From positions 496,001 through 560,000 of the forward strand of contig JAJTUQ010000011.1 in the NCBI GenBank assembly GCA_021399445.1: a stretch of DNA of 64,000 nt, written 5' to 3'. Shown in pieces: positions 24,703-34,833 of the stretch. The stretch comes from Xylogone sp. PMI_703 (lineage: Eukaryota > Ascomycota > Leotiomycetes). Made by a program: the position numbers and the translations under genes. The notes beneath the pieces were generated by a model, which saw only the letters and a program-made list of their open reading frames with translations, ran no database searches and was not told where the DNA came from. Position 1 is the stretch's first letter; the number at the start of each line of letters is the position of its first letter.

Positions 24703-25354
24703 ATCGTCAGCTCTCTTCGCTTAATCGGCCTTCATTTCTAGTCGTTTTCTCCTAGTCGGTGGAAGCGGTCGTGACCAGCAAGCGAATGTGACTTTTTACA
24801 ATTTTGTATGCGTTTCGCATACAAATTTCAAATCAACTTCATCGAATCACTACAATAACATCATGTTTAAATCATTACAACAATAAATCACATACTCTTT
24901 TGTTTAAATAATACAATAACTAGTTGTTATTACTATAATAATATAAATAATTTGCCTTTGAGCGACTTGTACGACAGTCAGTATTTTGTTTTGGTCATTA
25001 TGTGCTCTAAAGTTAGTGTTGAATAAAGTATTTCACTACCTTGGTAATGACCAAAATTAGTCTGTTAACTTTGAATATCTTGGCCATTATATAGAATTTC
25101 GTATTAAGGTTTTCAGTAAATTGTATATTAATCGTTATAATACATTATTTAATTAGAATGATCACAAAATATGTAATTGTGGTAGCTTGAGGATCATTTT
25201 GTTGTAGTAATTTGATGAAATTGATTCCCTTTTTCTATGCGAAACGCATACAAAATTGTAAAAAGTCACATTCGCTTGCTGGTCACGACCGCTTCCACCG
25301 ACTAGGAGAAAACGACTAGAAATGAAGGCCGATTAAGCGAAGAGAGCCGACGAT
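24703..25354. mobile_element. MITE, family C (about 650 bp, long inverted ends)
   Basis: Inverted repeats of about 120 bp start ATCGTCRGCTCTCTTCGC and run through CTAGTCGTTTTCTCCTAGTC to a GTATGCGTTTCGCATA palindrome. TA flanks both ends (24701-24702 and 25355-25356). The interior is AT-rich with no coding. Its right end abuts TATAAGTAAATGG of the host LTR copy. Confidence 0.85.
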
Positions 25355-25373
25355 TATATAAGTAAATGGTTTA

Positions 25374-27255
25374 ACGTAATTCCCTGTCCACCCGACATCC
25401 TGGTCCACCCGACACCTCCCCCACCAATTATCAATTCTATCAACACCAACAATTCAATTAATTATTTACCTACCACAACACGTTCTAATGCCTCAATCAA
25501 CTGATCCACATCAAGAAGGAAGGGTCCTTCTTGCTATAAACGCGTTAAAAACCAAGCAAATCACTACAATATCACATGCAGCACGCGTTTTTGATGTTCC
25601 CAGGACTACATTACACGATCGTTATCATGGAAGGGCTCAACAATTTACCACCTATACTAAAGCCTTTAAAATGACACAATTGGAGGAAGATTCACTTGAA
25701 AAATGGATACTTTCTATGGCAAAACGAGGATTACCTCCTACACCTTCAGATGTGCAGTCCATGGCCAATATTTTACTTGCTAAACGTGGTGAATCCCCAC
25801 CCATCTCTCCTGTGGGCAAAAATTGGTTCAATTCCTATTTAAAAAGGCCATCCCAACCTAAAAACAGGTTTCATTCGAAAGAAGGATTATAAACGTATCA
25901 AATGCGAAGATCCGAAAATCATTCGAGAGTGGTTTGAAAAAGTGATGGAAATAAAGGCTGAATATGGGATCCTGGAGGAGGACATCTACAACTTCGATGA
26001 AACAGGCTTTGCTATGGGTACAATTGCTACTACTAAAGTAGTCACATCCTCTGATTGCCTTGGAAAACCTTCACATGCACAACCAGGAAATAGGGACTGG
26101 ATAACAGCTATTGAAGCTGTAAATGCTTCTGGATGGATTCTACCACCTTTGATCATATTCAAGGGCAAGCATATCCTCCAGGGATGGCAGGATAGTTTGC
26201 CTGAAGGTTGGCGAATTAAAATGAGTAAAAATGGATGGACAGACAATGAAATAGGCTTGAATTGGCTCCAGGAAACCTTTGATCCATTCACGAGGTCATG
26301 TATTAAGGGCAAATATCGCATGCTTGTTCTCGATGGCCATGGGAGTCATGTGGCTCCAGAATTCGACAATTATTGCCTCCAGAATGATATTATTACTGTC
26401 TGTATGCCTCCTCATTCATCTTATATTTGCCAGCCATTAGATGTGAGCTGTTTTGGGCCATTAAAGCGTGCATATGGTGCTCAGGTTCGAAGCAAAATAG
26501 GCTCGGATATCCACCATATTGATAAGCTTGATTTCCTTGAAATCTATCCAACTGTTCGCCAAAAAGCCTTCAAACCAAACAATATTCGACAAGGCTTTGC
26601 AGCTACTGGTTTGGTTCCATATAATCCATCTCGTGTTATGGAGAAATTGCCAGATGAAGTGGGTGGAACACCTACCCCCCCTGGGAGTACCTATAGCAAT
26701 TCAACAGCAAATTGGGTTCCAGAAACACCACACAACTCAATCCAATTGCAAAAACAATACAAAAGTATTGATAGAATGCTCAGGCAACACAGGAGTCCTT
26801 CTACACCTACTAGAATTGCATTTCATCAATTAATAAAAGGATGTGAAATGGCCATGCATAATGCCATATTTTTGGCCCAGGAAGTGGAACAATTGCGAGC
26901 TGCCAATGAATCCATTCAAAAAAAGCTTAAAAAGTCTAGAAAACGAGTGAAACCTGAAGGCAATTCAACAGCTCAATTAGCTCAGGCTGGTGTGGAGGCT
27001 GGTACAGAGGTCCATGAACCTGTAGATGGGGGAAATCCTGTCACACTTTCAGAGCCTTTGGAGGCTCCAAAACGACGTCCACCAAAGTGTTCAGGATGTG
27101 TTTTTAGGTCATAAAATAACTAAATGCCCTCAACTAGCTAGTCATTAAATTTATTTGATTGATTGTTGATTTTGGTTGAATTTTTGGTGTTGAATGCTGA
27201 AATTGAGGGGGAGGTGTCGGGTGGACCGGGATGTCGGGTGGACAGGGAATTACGT
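25374..27255 (+). mobile_element. Pogo/Fot1 DNA transposon copy 2
   Basis: 1882 bp flanked by TA (25372-25373 and 27256-27257). The inverted ends begin ACGTAATTCCCTGTCCACCC and extend about 48 bp with repeated CCACCCGACA motifs. It is inserted within an LTR copy. It carries one damaged transposase and is a close relative of copy 3 at 32516-34404. Confidence 0.93.
25488..27148 (+). pseudogene. Pogo/Fot1 transposase, two frameshifts
   Basis: Domain order: Psq helix-turn-helix (HAARVFDVPRTTLHDRY), CENP-B-like region, DDE domain with YNFDETGF, VLDGHGSH and CQPLDVS blocks, and a C-terminal zinc knuckle. The frame breaks near 25850 (SYLKR to the GHPNLKTGF frame) and again near 27100, where the CSGC half of the knuckle is separated from the GHKITKC half. 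All three catalytic Asp residues are retained and the long middle frame (from about 25850 to 27114) is open. The damage is light, so the copy was probably active recently. Confidence 0.92.
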
Positions 27256-27319
27256 TACAGTAGTTAGGAGCCTCGTGCTCAACTCAATTGATTTACAGCA
27301 TACCTGCATTTCATAGTAA

Positions 27320-27957
27320 CTACCTAAGCATTACGAAGTGATTCTCTAGCCCTTTACCTTCAGTTCTTTCATTTGAGTGATAAAACACCCAATACCCTAG
27401 TAGGAACGTTACATTCAGATGAATCTGATAACTTCCATCGCCCTCTTTAGAAATTGGTCCAGGACAACCATTGTCTTCATTACTTTGTAAACCGCCTCCA
27501 TACATAGTAGCAACTGTCGAAAATGTGAGCATAGTTCCACTCTTGTAATACTCGTTAAATAGTCGTTCCGGGCTTTTGATAACTATAGTCTGGTGTGATA
27601 ATGTTTCGTAGAACAAGTTATAGACATTCAACTTAATCTTCAAACTATTAAACTGAACTTCATATTTCCCTTCGTCATATGAGTGAGGTTGAAGGGAGTC
27701 TATGAATCTGTCCCAGTCGGCCTTAGTAAACCGGAAATATTTTTCCAGTTGGCGTAGCAGTTATTGCTAATAACGGAATGCCATCAGCCGGCCTCCAAAA
27801 TCCATCGGGCTCTATGACGCTTTGTAAGTCGGTTCCAAATATGATAAAGTTTATTCCAAATTTGTCCCATTCATCAAGCGATTCTGTGTTTTGAAATAAA
27901 AGTTTCCATACAGCGGAATCATAATCGTCGCCATGATGGACATAAGACCGAGATTAC
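27320..27957 (-). pseudogene. Unrecognised decayed coding region
   Basis: Read leftward, one frame (about 27957-27740) encodes VHHGDDYDSAVWKLLFQN... and ends in a stop at TGKIFPVY. A shifted frame takes over with FTKADWDRFIDSLQ and runs openly to 27320. Both halves have normal protein-like composition and join at a 1-nt shift, so this looks like a real gene with one break. No family motif was recognised. A further open minus frame (27919-28263) with a hydrophobic start may be its upstream exon, but I cannot show this. Confidence 0.4.
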
Positions 27958-28711
27958 ATAGTAGAAGAGACTTTTTCTAGCAAGGAGGAGGTATAATTTG
28001 ATGGTATTCTTGATAGCAGGGAACGGCGTAATATAAGAACTCGACTCGGCTTTAGCTGACATATAAGCTCTTCCACTGTACCTTCCGAATATAAAGAGTG
28101 TTCGTATAGAAAGAGTATTTCCGGCCTGGGCTGCATAGCAAAATTGATGATTGTGTTGATAATCTCCTAGTTTGACTAGATGTGGAGCACAGGGAGTAAG
28201 AACTGCTGCCGCATAAATGATGAGAAGTGGAATGAGTGGCTTCTCTTCTGGCCCATTCTTCAACGGAACTTAAGCAATACCAGACGTATAAAGAACTCGA
28301 TAGTACGCTTTGCTGTTCAGAGCGGTACTGTAGAATATCTACTCCATCATAGCATATATTCTGCCTCAACGTGATTCTCATATGATATGGGATCCTAAAA
28401 AAGGAAGGGAGCAAAGAAACGAGAAAATGCGACTGCAAGTCCATGCAAATCCTGTCTGGACCCGAAGTTCAAAAGGAGAAGCGGAGACCGCATGAATCAC
28501 AGTTTTACAACGAGTGACGAACCAGCCAAACTCAGACGATCGGAAAGGCTGCAAGCCAAGGAACAGCTTCAATGTCTGAAAAATTGGAACACATAAAATA
28601 ATCAAATCCGGGGAACATTTTTTAAGAGCAAGATAAGTATCTTGATAGCATATATCATCTCTAAACAAGCACTATAGAATAACCCTCTGTAAATAGCGGA
28701 ATTTTGGGGAT
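27958..28711. other. Intergenic between unknown relic and hAT copy
   Basis: Open frames of 60-130 codons on both strands, none recognised. The minus frame 27919-28263 has a leading hydrophobic segment (LLIIYAAAVLTP) but no identifiable domain. Confidence 0.35.
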
Positions 28712-30333
28712 TTAGTTAACAAGCTTTTTTATGGGTTTAATTTTGAGATGAGAGATATAGGACAGGGCACAGAAGAACCTGGAGATAAATACCCGGTTAT
28801 GCACATTAAACTTACGGTGAATAGCCTTCATCTCCTGTAAATTTAATTTTTGCTTGGCATTGTCAGATAGTAACAAGTGACATCTTTGTTCCCAATTACC
28901 CGACCACCATTTCCGACCACTCCTCATATACTCAACAATTACTGACCAATCATATGGTGTGAGCGCATCAACGACAAGAACTGGCGGTTCTGGCTCCTTG
29001 CTTTGCTTCTTATTGGGACCTCGAATGCGGTGTCTTTCAGCCGCTTGCTCAATTGCCTGAACATGTTTTCGAGTCTCACGAAAGCAGTATTCGTCAATGA
29101 CGTAGCGAAGGTCAGTGGCGGCTTCATACGCGAAGTAGCGAGAGCTCCAGCGAGTGTCGCCCGGACGTTTGAGGCTGACATGGAGCCGCCGTTGGCGCTT
29201 GTTGCCTGGTTTCTCAACAGGTTGAGGTAGTGCGAGGCCGTTTTTATCGAGCTCCTCCTTGAGCAGTTTGAAACTACGAAGCCTTTGACCGTCGGCGTGC
29301 TTGTCGGTAATCCACATGATCACATTACGAAGCTTTCCAAGAGGCCCAGTATCTCGCCAGTGCTTGAGTTGTTCAGCCACGTCTTCGATATTCTCAAAGC
29401 CATCTGTATTCTTAAACGCCTCAAGATCTTCGCCGTACATGATCGCCATCGCAACGAGGTAGAGAATATGGCAAATACATCGTAGACGGCGTTCACTACC
29501 GCTAAATTTAAACTTTCCGCCGAGGCAGTCCACACAGCTGGTGTTATTCGCAGCGTTGTCGATCACAAAGTATCCAATTCGGTCTTCAAGCTTCCAATCG
29601 TGAATGATCTTCTCAACGCCTTTTGCGATGTTCTCGCCCGTGTGGCTCTCGTCGATCTCAGGCAGCGATAGTAAGAGCTTGCGCTTCTTACCATCCTCAT
29701 CCAACCAGTGAGCAAAAACACCGTTCAATCCGAGACCATTGTCCGCAGTCCATAGATCGAATGTGAAGTGGAGGTTATAAGGTACGCGTGCAAGAACCTC
29801 TGCAGCTTTATCTCTAAAGCGATTAAAGTCGATAGCTATCCACTCTTTTGCAGTCCTTACGCACGGTAAACAGCCTGCTCGTTCAAGCTCTAAATTTCCA
29901 TTTAACATCATGCGCCTAAAAGACTCCGTCTCAATTTGAACATAAGTGATGTTGCATTGGGCCATCCAACGGATCAAAGACGTCTTGAATTTTCTTGGGT
30001 TGAACCCCTCGATTCGTCGATTATGATGAGCTTGTTCTGCGGATTCTCCGTCTTTGATGAAAGCCTCGTGTTTGCGTTTTCTGATAGGACCATTCTGATC
30101 GATCCAGTGCTTGTCTCTCAGGTGATCTGACATATTTGCTGTTCCTCCTTTGGCCTGATACTCAGCTGGCGGCGATCGCTTCTGCTGAAGGCACCTCTTG
30201 CATACCCAAAGTATTTTACTATCCTTGATGTTCTGCAGCCGATATCCTTCTTTCCAAACCCACGAAGTATATCCGCGCTTTGAATGATCAGGCTTCCGAT
30301 ACTGCTTATACTTCTCCCAAGGACAGCCGGCCT
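28712..30333 (-). pseudogene. hAT-superfamily transposase, truncated
   Basis: A BED-type zinc finger is readable at about 30270-30110 (WVCKRCLQQ...MSDHLRDKHW, a C2H2 arrangement), in the same frame as the long open stretch 30133-28712. An in-frame TAG (about 30333) interrupts the frame just upstream. The hAT catalytic core includes FDLWTADNGLG (first Asp) and FVIDNAANN (second Asp), then CICHILYLVA and KRPGDTRWSS. A GTAAGT donor near 28813 suggests an intron, but after its possible acceptor the coding ends within 15 codons. The C-terminal hATC dimerisation region with the last catalytic Glu is absent, so the element is dead. The length retained is about 530 codons; intact fungal hAT proteins are usually 650-900. 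Confidence 0.88.
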
Positions 30334-30670
30334 AGGCATTATCAGTATCATCGACGTCTTTGTGGGTGAGATCGACGGAGTCCGGAGGTCTCTGATAACT
30401 GTATTTTGGATGCTGCTAGACGGAGCAATACCTGACGCCACTGCCTGGTCGGCTGGACCTTCAGAAAGCACGATTGACGCGTCACCAGCGCTATGTTGGA
30501 CTTAATAAACAATGTCATAGGTTACGCGTTTAGTGGTGGGCAGAAGTAGAGCTCCGTACGAATCGGATCGAATTGAACTTTTGGTCAATCCGAATTTGAT
30601 TCGAAACTTCGAACCTGAAAATATATAAAATCCGTCAAATTAGTTATCAAGATCGCGAACTTTGTGGCTA

Positions 30671-30949
30671 CCAGTGTTCACTGACACACCCCTCAACCGG
30701 ACCTTAACTTTGGAAGCCTTAATTTTTTTTGCTTTTATACCTTTTATACCTATTATATAAGGCATCAACGACTTCGGAGAAGTTGGATCTAGCAATTAAT
30801 TAGAGTACCATAACAATTAATAATGACTTTAAAGATCAGTTAGGCAAATTCGCTAATTTCATTTTTTATAAATTTTGAGTTTCCATTGAGAAAAACAAGA
30901 AAACATGTGTCCGGTCGAGGGGTGTGTCCGGTTGTCGGGTAAATACTGG
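30671..30949. mobile_element. MITE, family B, copy 1
   Basis: 279 bp flanked by TA on both sides (30669-30670 and 30950-30951). The ends are inverted (CCAGTRTTYAC... with CCGGACA motifs such as GTGTCCGGTTGTCGGG). The AT-rich interior matches copy 2 at 36388-36675 over its length, including TTAACTTTGGAAGCCTT and CCATAACAATTAATAATGA. Confidence 0.88.
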
Positions 30950-30951
30950 TA

Positions 30952-31218
30952 TTCCTAATTGGAAAGGCGGTACACTATATTTGTACTAGGGATGGTGAAA
31001 TCATTTTGACAACTTGATTAACTTACAATTATCTTGCAAATTTGTACTTATAATAATAAAATGAATTGAATATCTTGATTAAAAAGAAAATTCTCTATCG
31101 AATGATATAATTTTTATTGCAATTGATCTAAATCTAGTAAAGATAACATTTTTAAATGAATTGGGCTTTAAATCCAATACAGATGTTTATGATTTCTGTT
31201 GGCTATATTATTACAATA
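30952..31218. other. AT-rich spacer
   Basis: Very AT-rich sequence between a MITE and an LTR-like inverted pair. No gene or motif seen. Confidence 0.5.
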
Positions 31219-31427
31219 TGTTGAGAGTTGTGCGTCTATATAGGTGATCGACAATCTCGCTTGTAGCCTCAGGCGACCTGTTGTAGTATATATATATACC
31301 TGAGTCTATATAGCCTTCCTTGTGAGAGTAGTTGATACAATCAATCACTGACTTTTTACATAAACCAGCTCCTACACACTTAACCGTGTTCGTTACTCTT
31401 CCACTGTGCCTGTTGGATCCTCTAACA
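31219..31427 (+). repeat. LTR-like repeat, left arm of inverted pair
   Basis: A 209-bp sequence beginning TGTTGAGAGTTGTGCGTC and ending GGATCCTCTAACA, that is, TG...CA like an LTR. It recurs in inverted orientation at 32012-32219. It contains the common block CTCCTACACACTTAACCGTG. Confidence 0.75.
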
Positions 31428-31484
31428 ATACTTTATGCTTTCTTTTTCTTATTAACATATAAAAGCGCTTTCTATATATTATTC

Positions 31485-31946
31485 TGTAACGTTCCTACGT
31501 TGGGGTTTGGCTATTACTCAAATAATAGGCTTGAGAGGTAGAGGGAGCAAGTAAGACTATAGTTTGTAGAACTTTACTATGAAATGCAGGTATGCTGTAA
31601 ATCAATTGAATTGAGCACGAGGCTCCTATCTACTGTAAACTATCTACTTATATAAGGAGTGAATTAACTTGGATCCCTTCCGGTCCTATGCTTATTACGT
31701 GATCTAGCCGCCTAGGAGATTCCTACTACCCAGAACTTAGTAACAGGATTCTGTCAGTAGAATTCTACCAACGCTCTTCCGTCAGTAGTATTCAACTGGT
31801 CTGTTCCTACCAGTAGGGTATTGCTAGTCGCGACCGCATCTATCGGTAGCATTATTGCCGTCTCATGTTTTACTATTTTAACATTTGTTGCGGCTAGTAT
31901 GGTAGCAATCTACTGGTAGATTGTACTGTCACGTCAGGTCGTGACA
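31485..31946 (+). mobile_element. Solo LTR of a retrotransposon with 5-bp target duplication
   Basis: 462 bp starting TGTAACGTTCCTACGTTGGG and ending GTCGTGACA (TG...CA). It is flanked by an exact TATTC duplication (31480-31484 and 31947-31951), with a TATATAAGG promoter-like element inside. Partial copies lie at 24601-27322 (minus, split) and 53570-53788 (plus, internally deleted). No retrotransposon protein is present, so this is a recombinational solo LTR. Confidence 0.9.
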
Positions 31947-32011
31947 TATTCATATTATTCAGAAAATCCTATTAGTGTGCTTTTTTCTGCATTTCAATAA
32001 CTTGTATATAT

Positions 32012-32219
32012 TTATTGGAGGATCCAACAGGCACAATGGAAGAGTAACGAACACGGTTAAGTGTGTAGGAGCTGGTTTATGTGAAAGGTCAGTAATTAAT
32101 TGTATTAATTACACTCACTAGGAAGGCTATGTAGACTTGGGTATATATATGCTACAACAGGTCGCCTGAGGCTATAAGCGAGATTGTCGATCACCTACAT
32201 AGACATACAACTCTCAACA
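32012..32219 (-). repeat. LTR-like repeat, right arm of inverted pair
   Basis: Reverse complement of the 31219-31427 arm with about 90% identity by eye, ending CTCTCAACA. Together the arms form a large palindrome around the solo LTR. Confidence 0.75.
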
Positions 32220-32515
32220 GTTGAGAAAATTAGGTGCAGGTAAATCCCGTGACCTCGCGTCTTAAGTTCACGTGACTACGTGAACTATAACGACGTGAAC
32301 TATATAACGCAAGGTTAAAGGGTCACTTTAGATGTAGTTAATATAACTCCTGTTCCACCTATGCCTACCTTCCACTGCCCTTATTACAAGTCATTCTTTA
32401 ATAAAATACTATAATACTATAATACTGATATTTGTGGTTATTGAATTTTCTAGGGGGCTGTTTTGCTCAATTTTGCGGTAAATTTCAGTGCGCCGACTGA
32501 GTTGGATTTAAGTTA
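32220..32515. other. Spacer with a fragment of a family-A-like element
   Basis: No gene. At 32452-32490 the sequence TTTTGCTCAATTTTGC followed by GTAAATTTCAGTG resembles the subterminal region of the family A MITE (24520-24560), so a related element end lies directly beside the insertion site of pogo copy 3. A direct repeat of ACGTGAACTATA occurs near 32278-32302. Confidence 0.45.
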
Positions 32516-34404
32516 ACGTAAATCCCTGTCCACCGGGCCACCCCACCCACCGGGCCACTTTCCATCGCGATCATCAAATTCTATCAACACCAACAACTTC
32601 AACTAATTATTTTCCCACCAAAACACGCTCCAATGGCTAAAACCTTGGATTCTAATTATGAAGGACGAATGGCTCTTGCTATTGACGCGTTAAAAAGAGG
32701 GAAAATCAAGTCTATTCGAGCTGCAGCGCGTAGTTTTGACGTGCCTCGCAATACCTTGAATGCGCGTTACCATGGAAGGGTTCAAAAGGGCACCACCTAC
32801 ACCAAAAGCTTCAAAATGACCCAATATGAGGAGGAATCGTTAGTACAGTGGATTATCTCAATGGGCAAACGAGGCATGCCTCCCAGGCCTTCTCATGTGG
32901 TAGCAATGGCCAATACTTTAATTGCTACACGTGGTGATACTACCTCTCTTTCACCTGTAGGCAAAAACTGGGTTCGACGATTCTTAGGTCGTCATGCTGA
33001 GTTAACTACTAAATATATTCGAAAATATGCCTACCAGCGAGCTAAATGTGAAGATCCAAAGGTTATTCAACAGTGGTTTAATCAATTCCTAGAGATCAAG
33101 GCTCAGTATGGCATCCTTGACGAGGACATCTACAATTTTGATGAAACAGGATTTGCTATGGGTGTGATTGCTACTACTAAAGTAGTCACATCCTCTGACT
33201 GTTTTGGAAAACCTCCACACTTACAGCCTGGTAATCGGGAATGGGTTACTGCCATTGAATCAATCAATGCTTGCGGATGGGCCTTACGCCCTATGATTAT
33301 CTTTAAAGGGAAACACCACCAACTGGCTCTGAGCAACCTGTTACCTGACGGCTGGAGGCTTGAATGGAGTGATAATGGGTGGACAGATAATCGAATTGGT
33401 CTTGAATGGCTAGCAAAGATCTTTGAGCCTGTTACTAGGGGCAAAACTAAGGGTCAATATCGCATGCTAGTACTTGATGGCCATGGGAGCCATGTGGCAC
33501 CTGAATTCGACGTGTTTTGCTCTCAGCACAACATTATTCCCATATGTATGCCTCCTCATTCATCTCATATCCTTCAGCCACTTGATGTGACTTGTTTTTC
33601 GGTTTTGAAACGTATGTATGGTGCTCAAGTTGAAGCCAAAGTGAGGGGCAAAACTCAACACATTGACAAGGAGGATTTCCTGGAAATATACCCCATTATA
33701 CGTCAGCAAACCTTCAAACCAACAACTATTCAGAATGGATTCTCAGCTACTGGATTGATTCCATATGAACCAGAGCATGTGTTAAGCAAATTGCGTGTTC
33801 AGGTTGACCATACACCTACCCCTCCTGGGAGTATTCATAGTAGCAATTCTGCCACACAGTGGGTTCCAGAAACACCTCATAACCCCATTCAATTGCAAAA
33901 GCAATCCCAGACCATTCAACGCATGCTCAAGGAGCAAAATAGCCCTCCGACTCCTACTAAAACAGCGTTGAATCAACTTATTAAGGGTTGCGAAATGGCC
34001 ATGCATAATGCTGTGTTTTTGGCAAAGGAAATCGAGGAATTGAAAGCTGTAAATGCTACAATGCAACGAAAATTACACAGAAACAGACAGCGAATAGTTC
34101 ATACAGGCTCATTGACTAGGCAGGAGGCTCTGGCATGGGTTCAGTCAAGTGTTACAGGGCAAAATGTAGGTGGAGTCACTAATCCTTCGGCATCCAGTGA
34201 TCCCTTGCAACAGCTACCACGACGGCCACCAAAGTGTTCGGGCTGTGGCGTTGAAGGTCATAAAATCAACAGATGCCCTAATTTAGCTAGTAATTAAATA
34301 AACTCAATTTGACGTTGTTTGTGGTTGAATATTTGGTGTTGAACATTCAGGTGGGTAGAAAGTGGCCCGGTGGGTGGGGTGGCACGGTGGACAGGGATTT
34401 ACGT
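32516..34404 (+). mobile_element. Pogo/Fot1 DNA transposon copy 3, complete
   Basis: 1889 bp flanked by TA (32514-32515 and 34405-34406). Inverted ends of about 50 bp begin ACGTAAATCCCTGTCCACCG and carry repeated CACCGGGCCAC motifs. It encodes one uninterrupted transposase. Ends and coding are all intact, so it may be autonomous. Confidence 0.95.
32633..34297 (+). CDS. Pogo/Fot1 transposase, intact, 554 aa
   Basis: Cuts and pastes the element at TA dinucleotides. Residues 10-55 form a Psq-type helix-turn-helix (AARSFDVPRNTLNARY) and about 60-130 a CENP-B-like DNA-binding domain. The DDE catalytic core has Asp170 (YNFDETGF), Asp282 (VLDGHGSH) and Asp318 (LQPLDVT), a DD35D spacing typical of pogo. 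A coiled region lies near 430-490. A CCHC zinc knuckle (CSGCGVEGHKINRC) closes the protein, unusual compared with classical Fot1. There is no intron. The start is the first ATG after the left end; the reading frame has no damage. It shares most of its sequence with the broken copy at 25488-27148. Confidence 0.95.
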   Translation: MAKTLDSNYEGRMALAIDALKRGKIKSIRAAARSFDVPRNTLNARYHGRVQKGTTYTKSFKMTQYEEESLVQWIISMGKRGMPPRPSHVVAMANTLIATRGDTTSLSPVGKNWVRRFLGRHAELTTKYIRKYAYQRAKCEDPKVIQQWFNQFLEIKAQYGILDEDIYNFDETGFAMGVIATTKVVTSSDCFGKPPHLQPGNREWVTAIESINACGWALRPMIIFKGKHHQLALSNLLPDGWRLEWSDNGWTDNRIGLEWLAKIFEPVTRGKTKGQYRMLVLDGHGSHVAPEFDVFCSQHNIIPICMPPHSSHILQPLDVTCFSVLKRMYGAQVEAKVRGKTQHIDKEDFLEIYPIIRQQTFKPTTIQNGFSATGLIPYEPEHVLSKLRVQVDHTPTPPGSIHSSNSATQWVPETPHNPIQLQKQSQTIQRMLKEQNSPPTPTKTALNQLIKGCEMAMHNAVFLAKEIEELKAVNATMQRKLHRNRQRIVHTGSLTRQEALAWVQSSVTGQNVGGVTNPSASSDPLQQLPRRPPKCSGCGVEGHKINRCPNLASN

Positions 34405-34416
34405 TACTCTCATGTA

Positions 34417-34544
34417 ATTTCTATGGGAGGGCGATGCAGAAGTTTTTCACCGCCTAGACTTACAAGGGGGATTTGGTGCTGTGTAGCACGAGCCCTCTGA
34501 CAGGGATGTGTCCGGTTGTCGGGTGAATACTTGTACCCTGGGAA
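34417..34544. repeat. Dispersed repeat segment plus family B MITE end
   Basis: 34417-34496 (ATTTCTATGGG...GTTTTTCACCGCCTAG...CACGAGCC) recurs with gaps at 54022-54127. It is followed at 34505-34537 by the terminal GTGTCCGGTTGTCGGGT motif of the family B MITE, without the rest of that element. Confidence 0.6.
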
Positions 34545-34833
34545 TCCGTGTCGTCGTACTCCGTACTTGACGTTGCGCTTGGTGGTGAGAAATGCCACTT
34601 CACATTGATAGCTATTGCTCTTTATTTCGCCTAATACATCATAAGGGTTCCATGGGGGCTTTCAGGCACCACCAGCTCGACACGTTTCAATTGCCCCGCT
34701 CCGGTGGAGTAATTCATCATCTCGAACTGGCTCGCTCTGTTGGTTTGAGTATTAAAGGCCCAGAATCTTACTTCGGCCTTTGGTCTGACCAACCCATTGA
34801 ATCGTCAGTACTTTTCCTTTCTATGTCTTCGCC

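Larger units (their letters stand above)
24601..27322 (-). repeat. LTR copy split by two later insertions
   Basis: If the elements at 24703-25354 and 25374-27255 are removed, the flanks 24601-24702, 25355-25373 and 27258-27322 join into a minus-strand sequence resembling the solo LTR at 31485-31946. Matching blocks are TATATAAGTA, then (right of the pogo element) ACAGTAG-TAGGAGCCTCG, and GATTTACAGCATACCTGCAT. The left block is more diverged, with GTTACGACTTGA for GTCACGACCTGA, that is, C-to-T changes. The distal end is missing after 27322. Confidence 0.7.
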
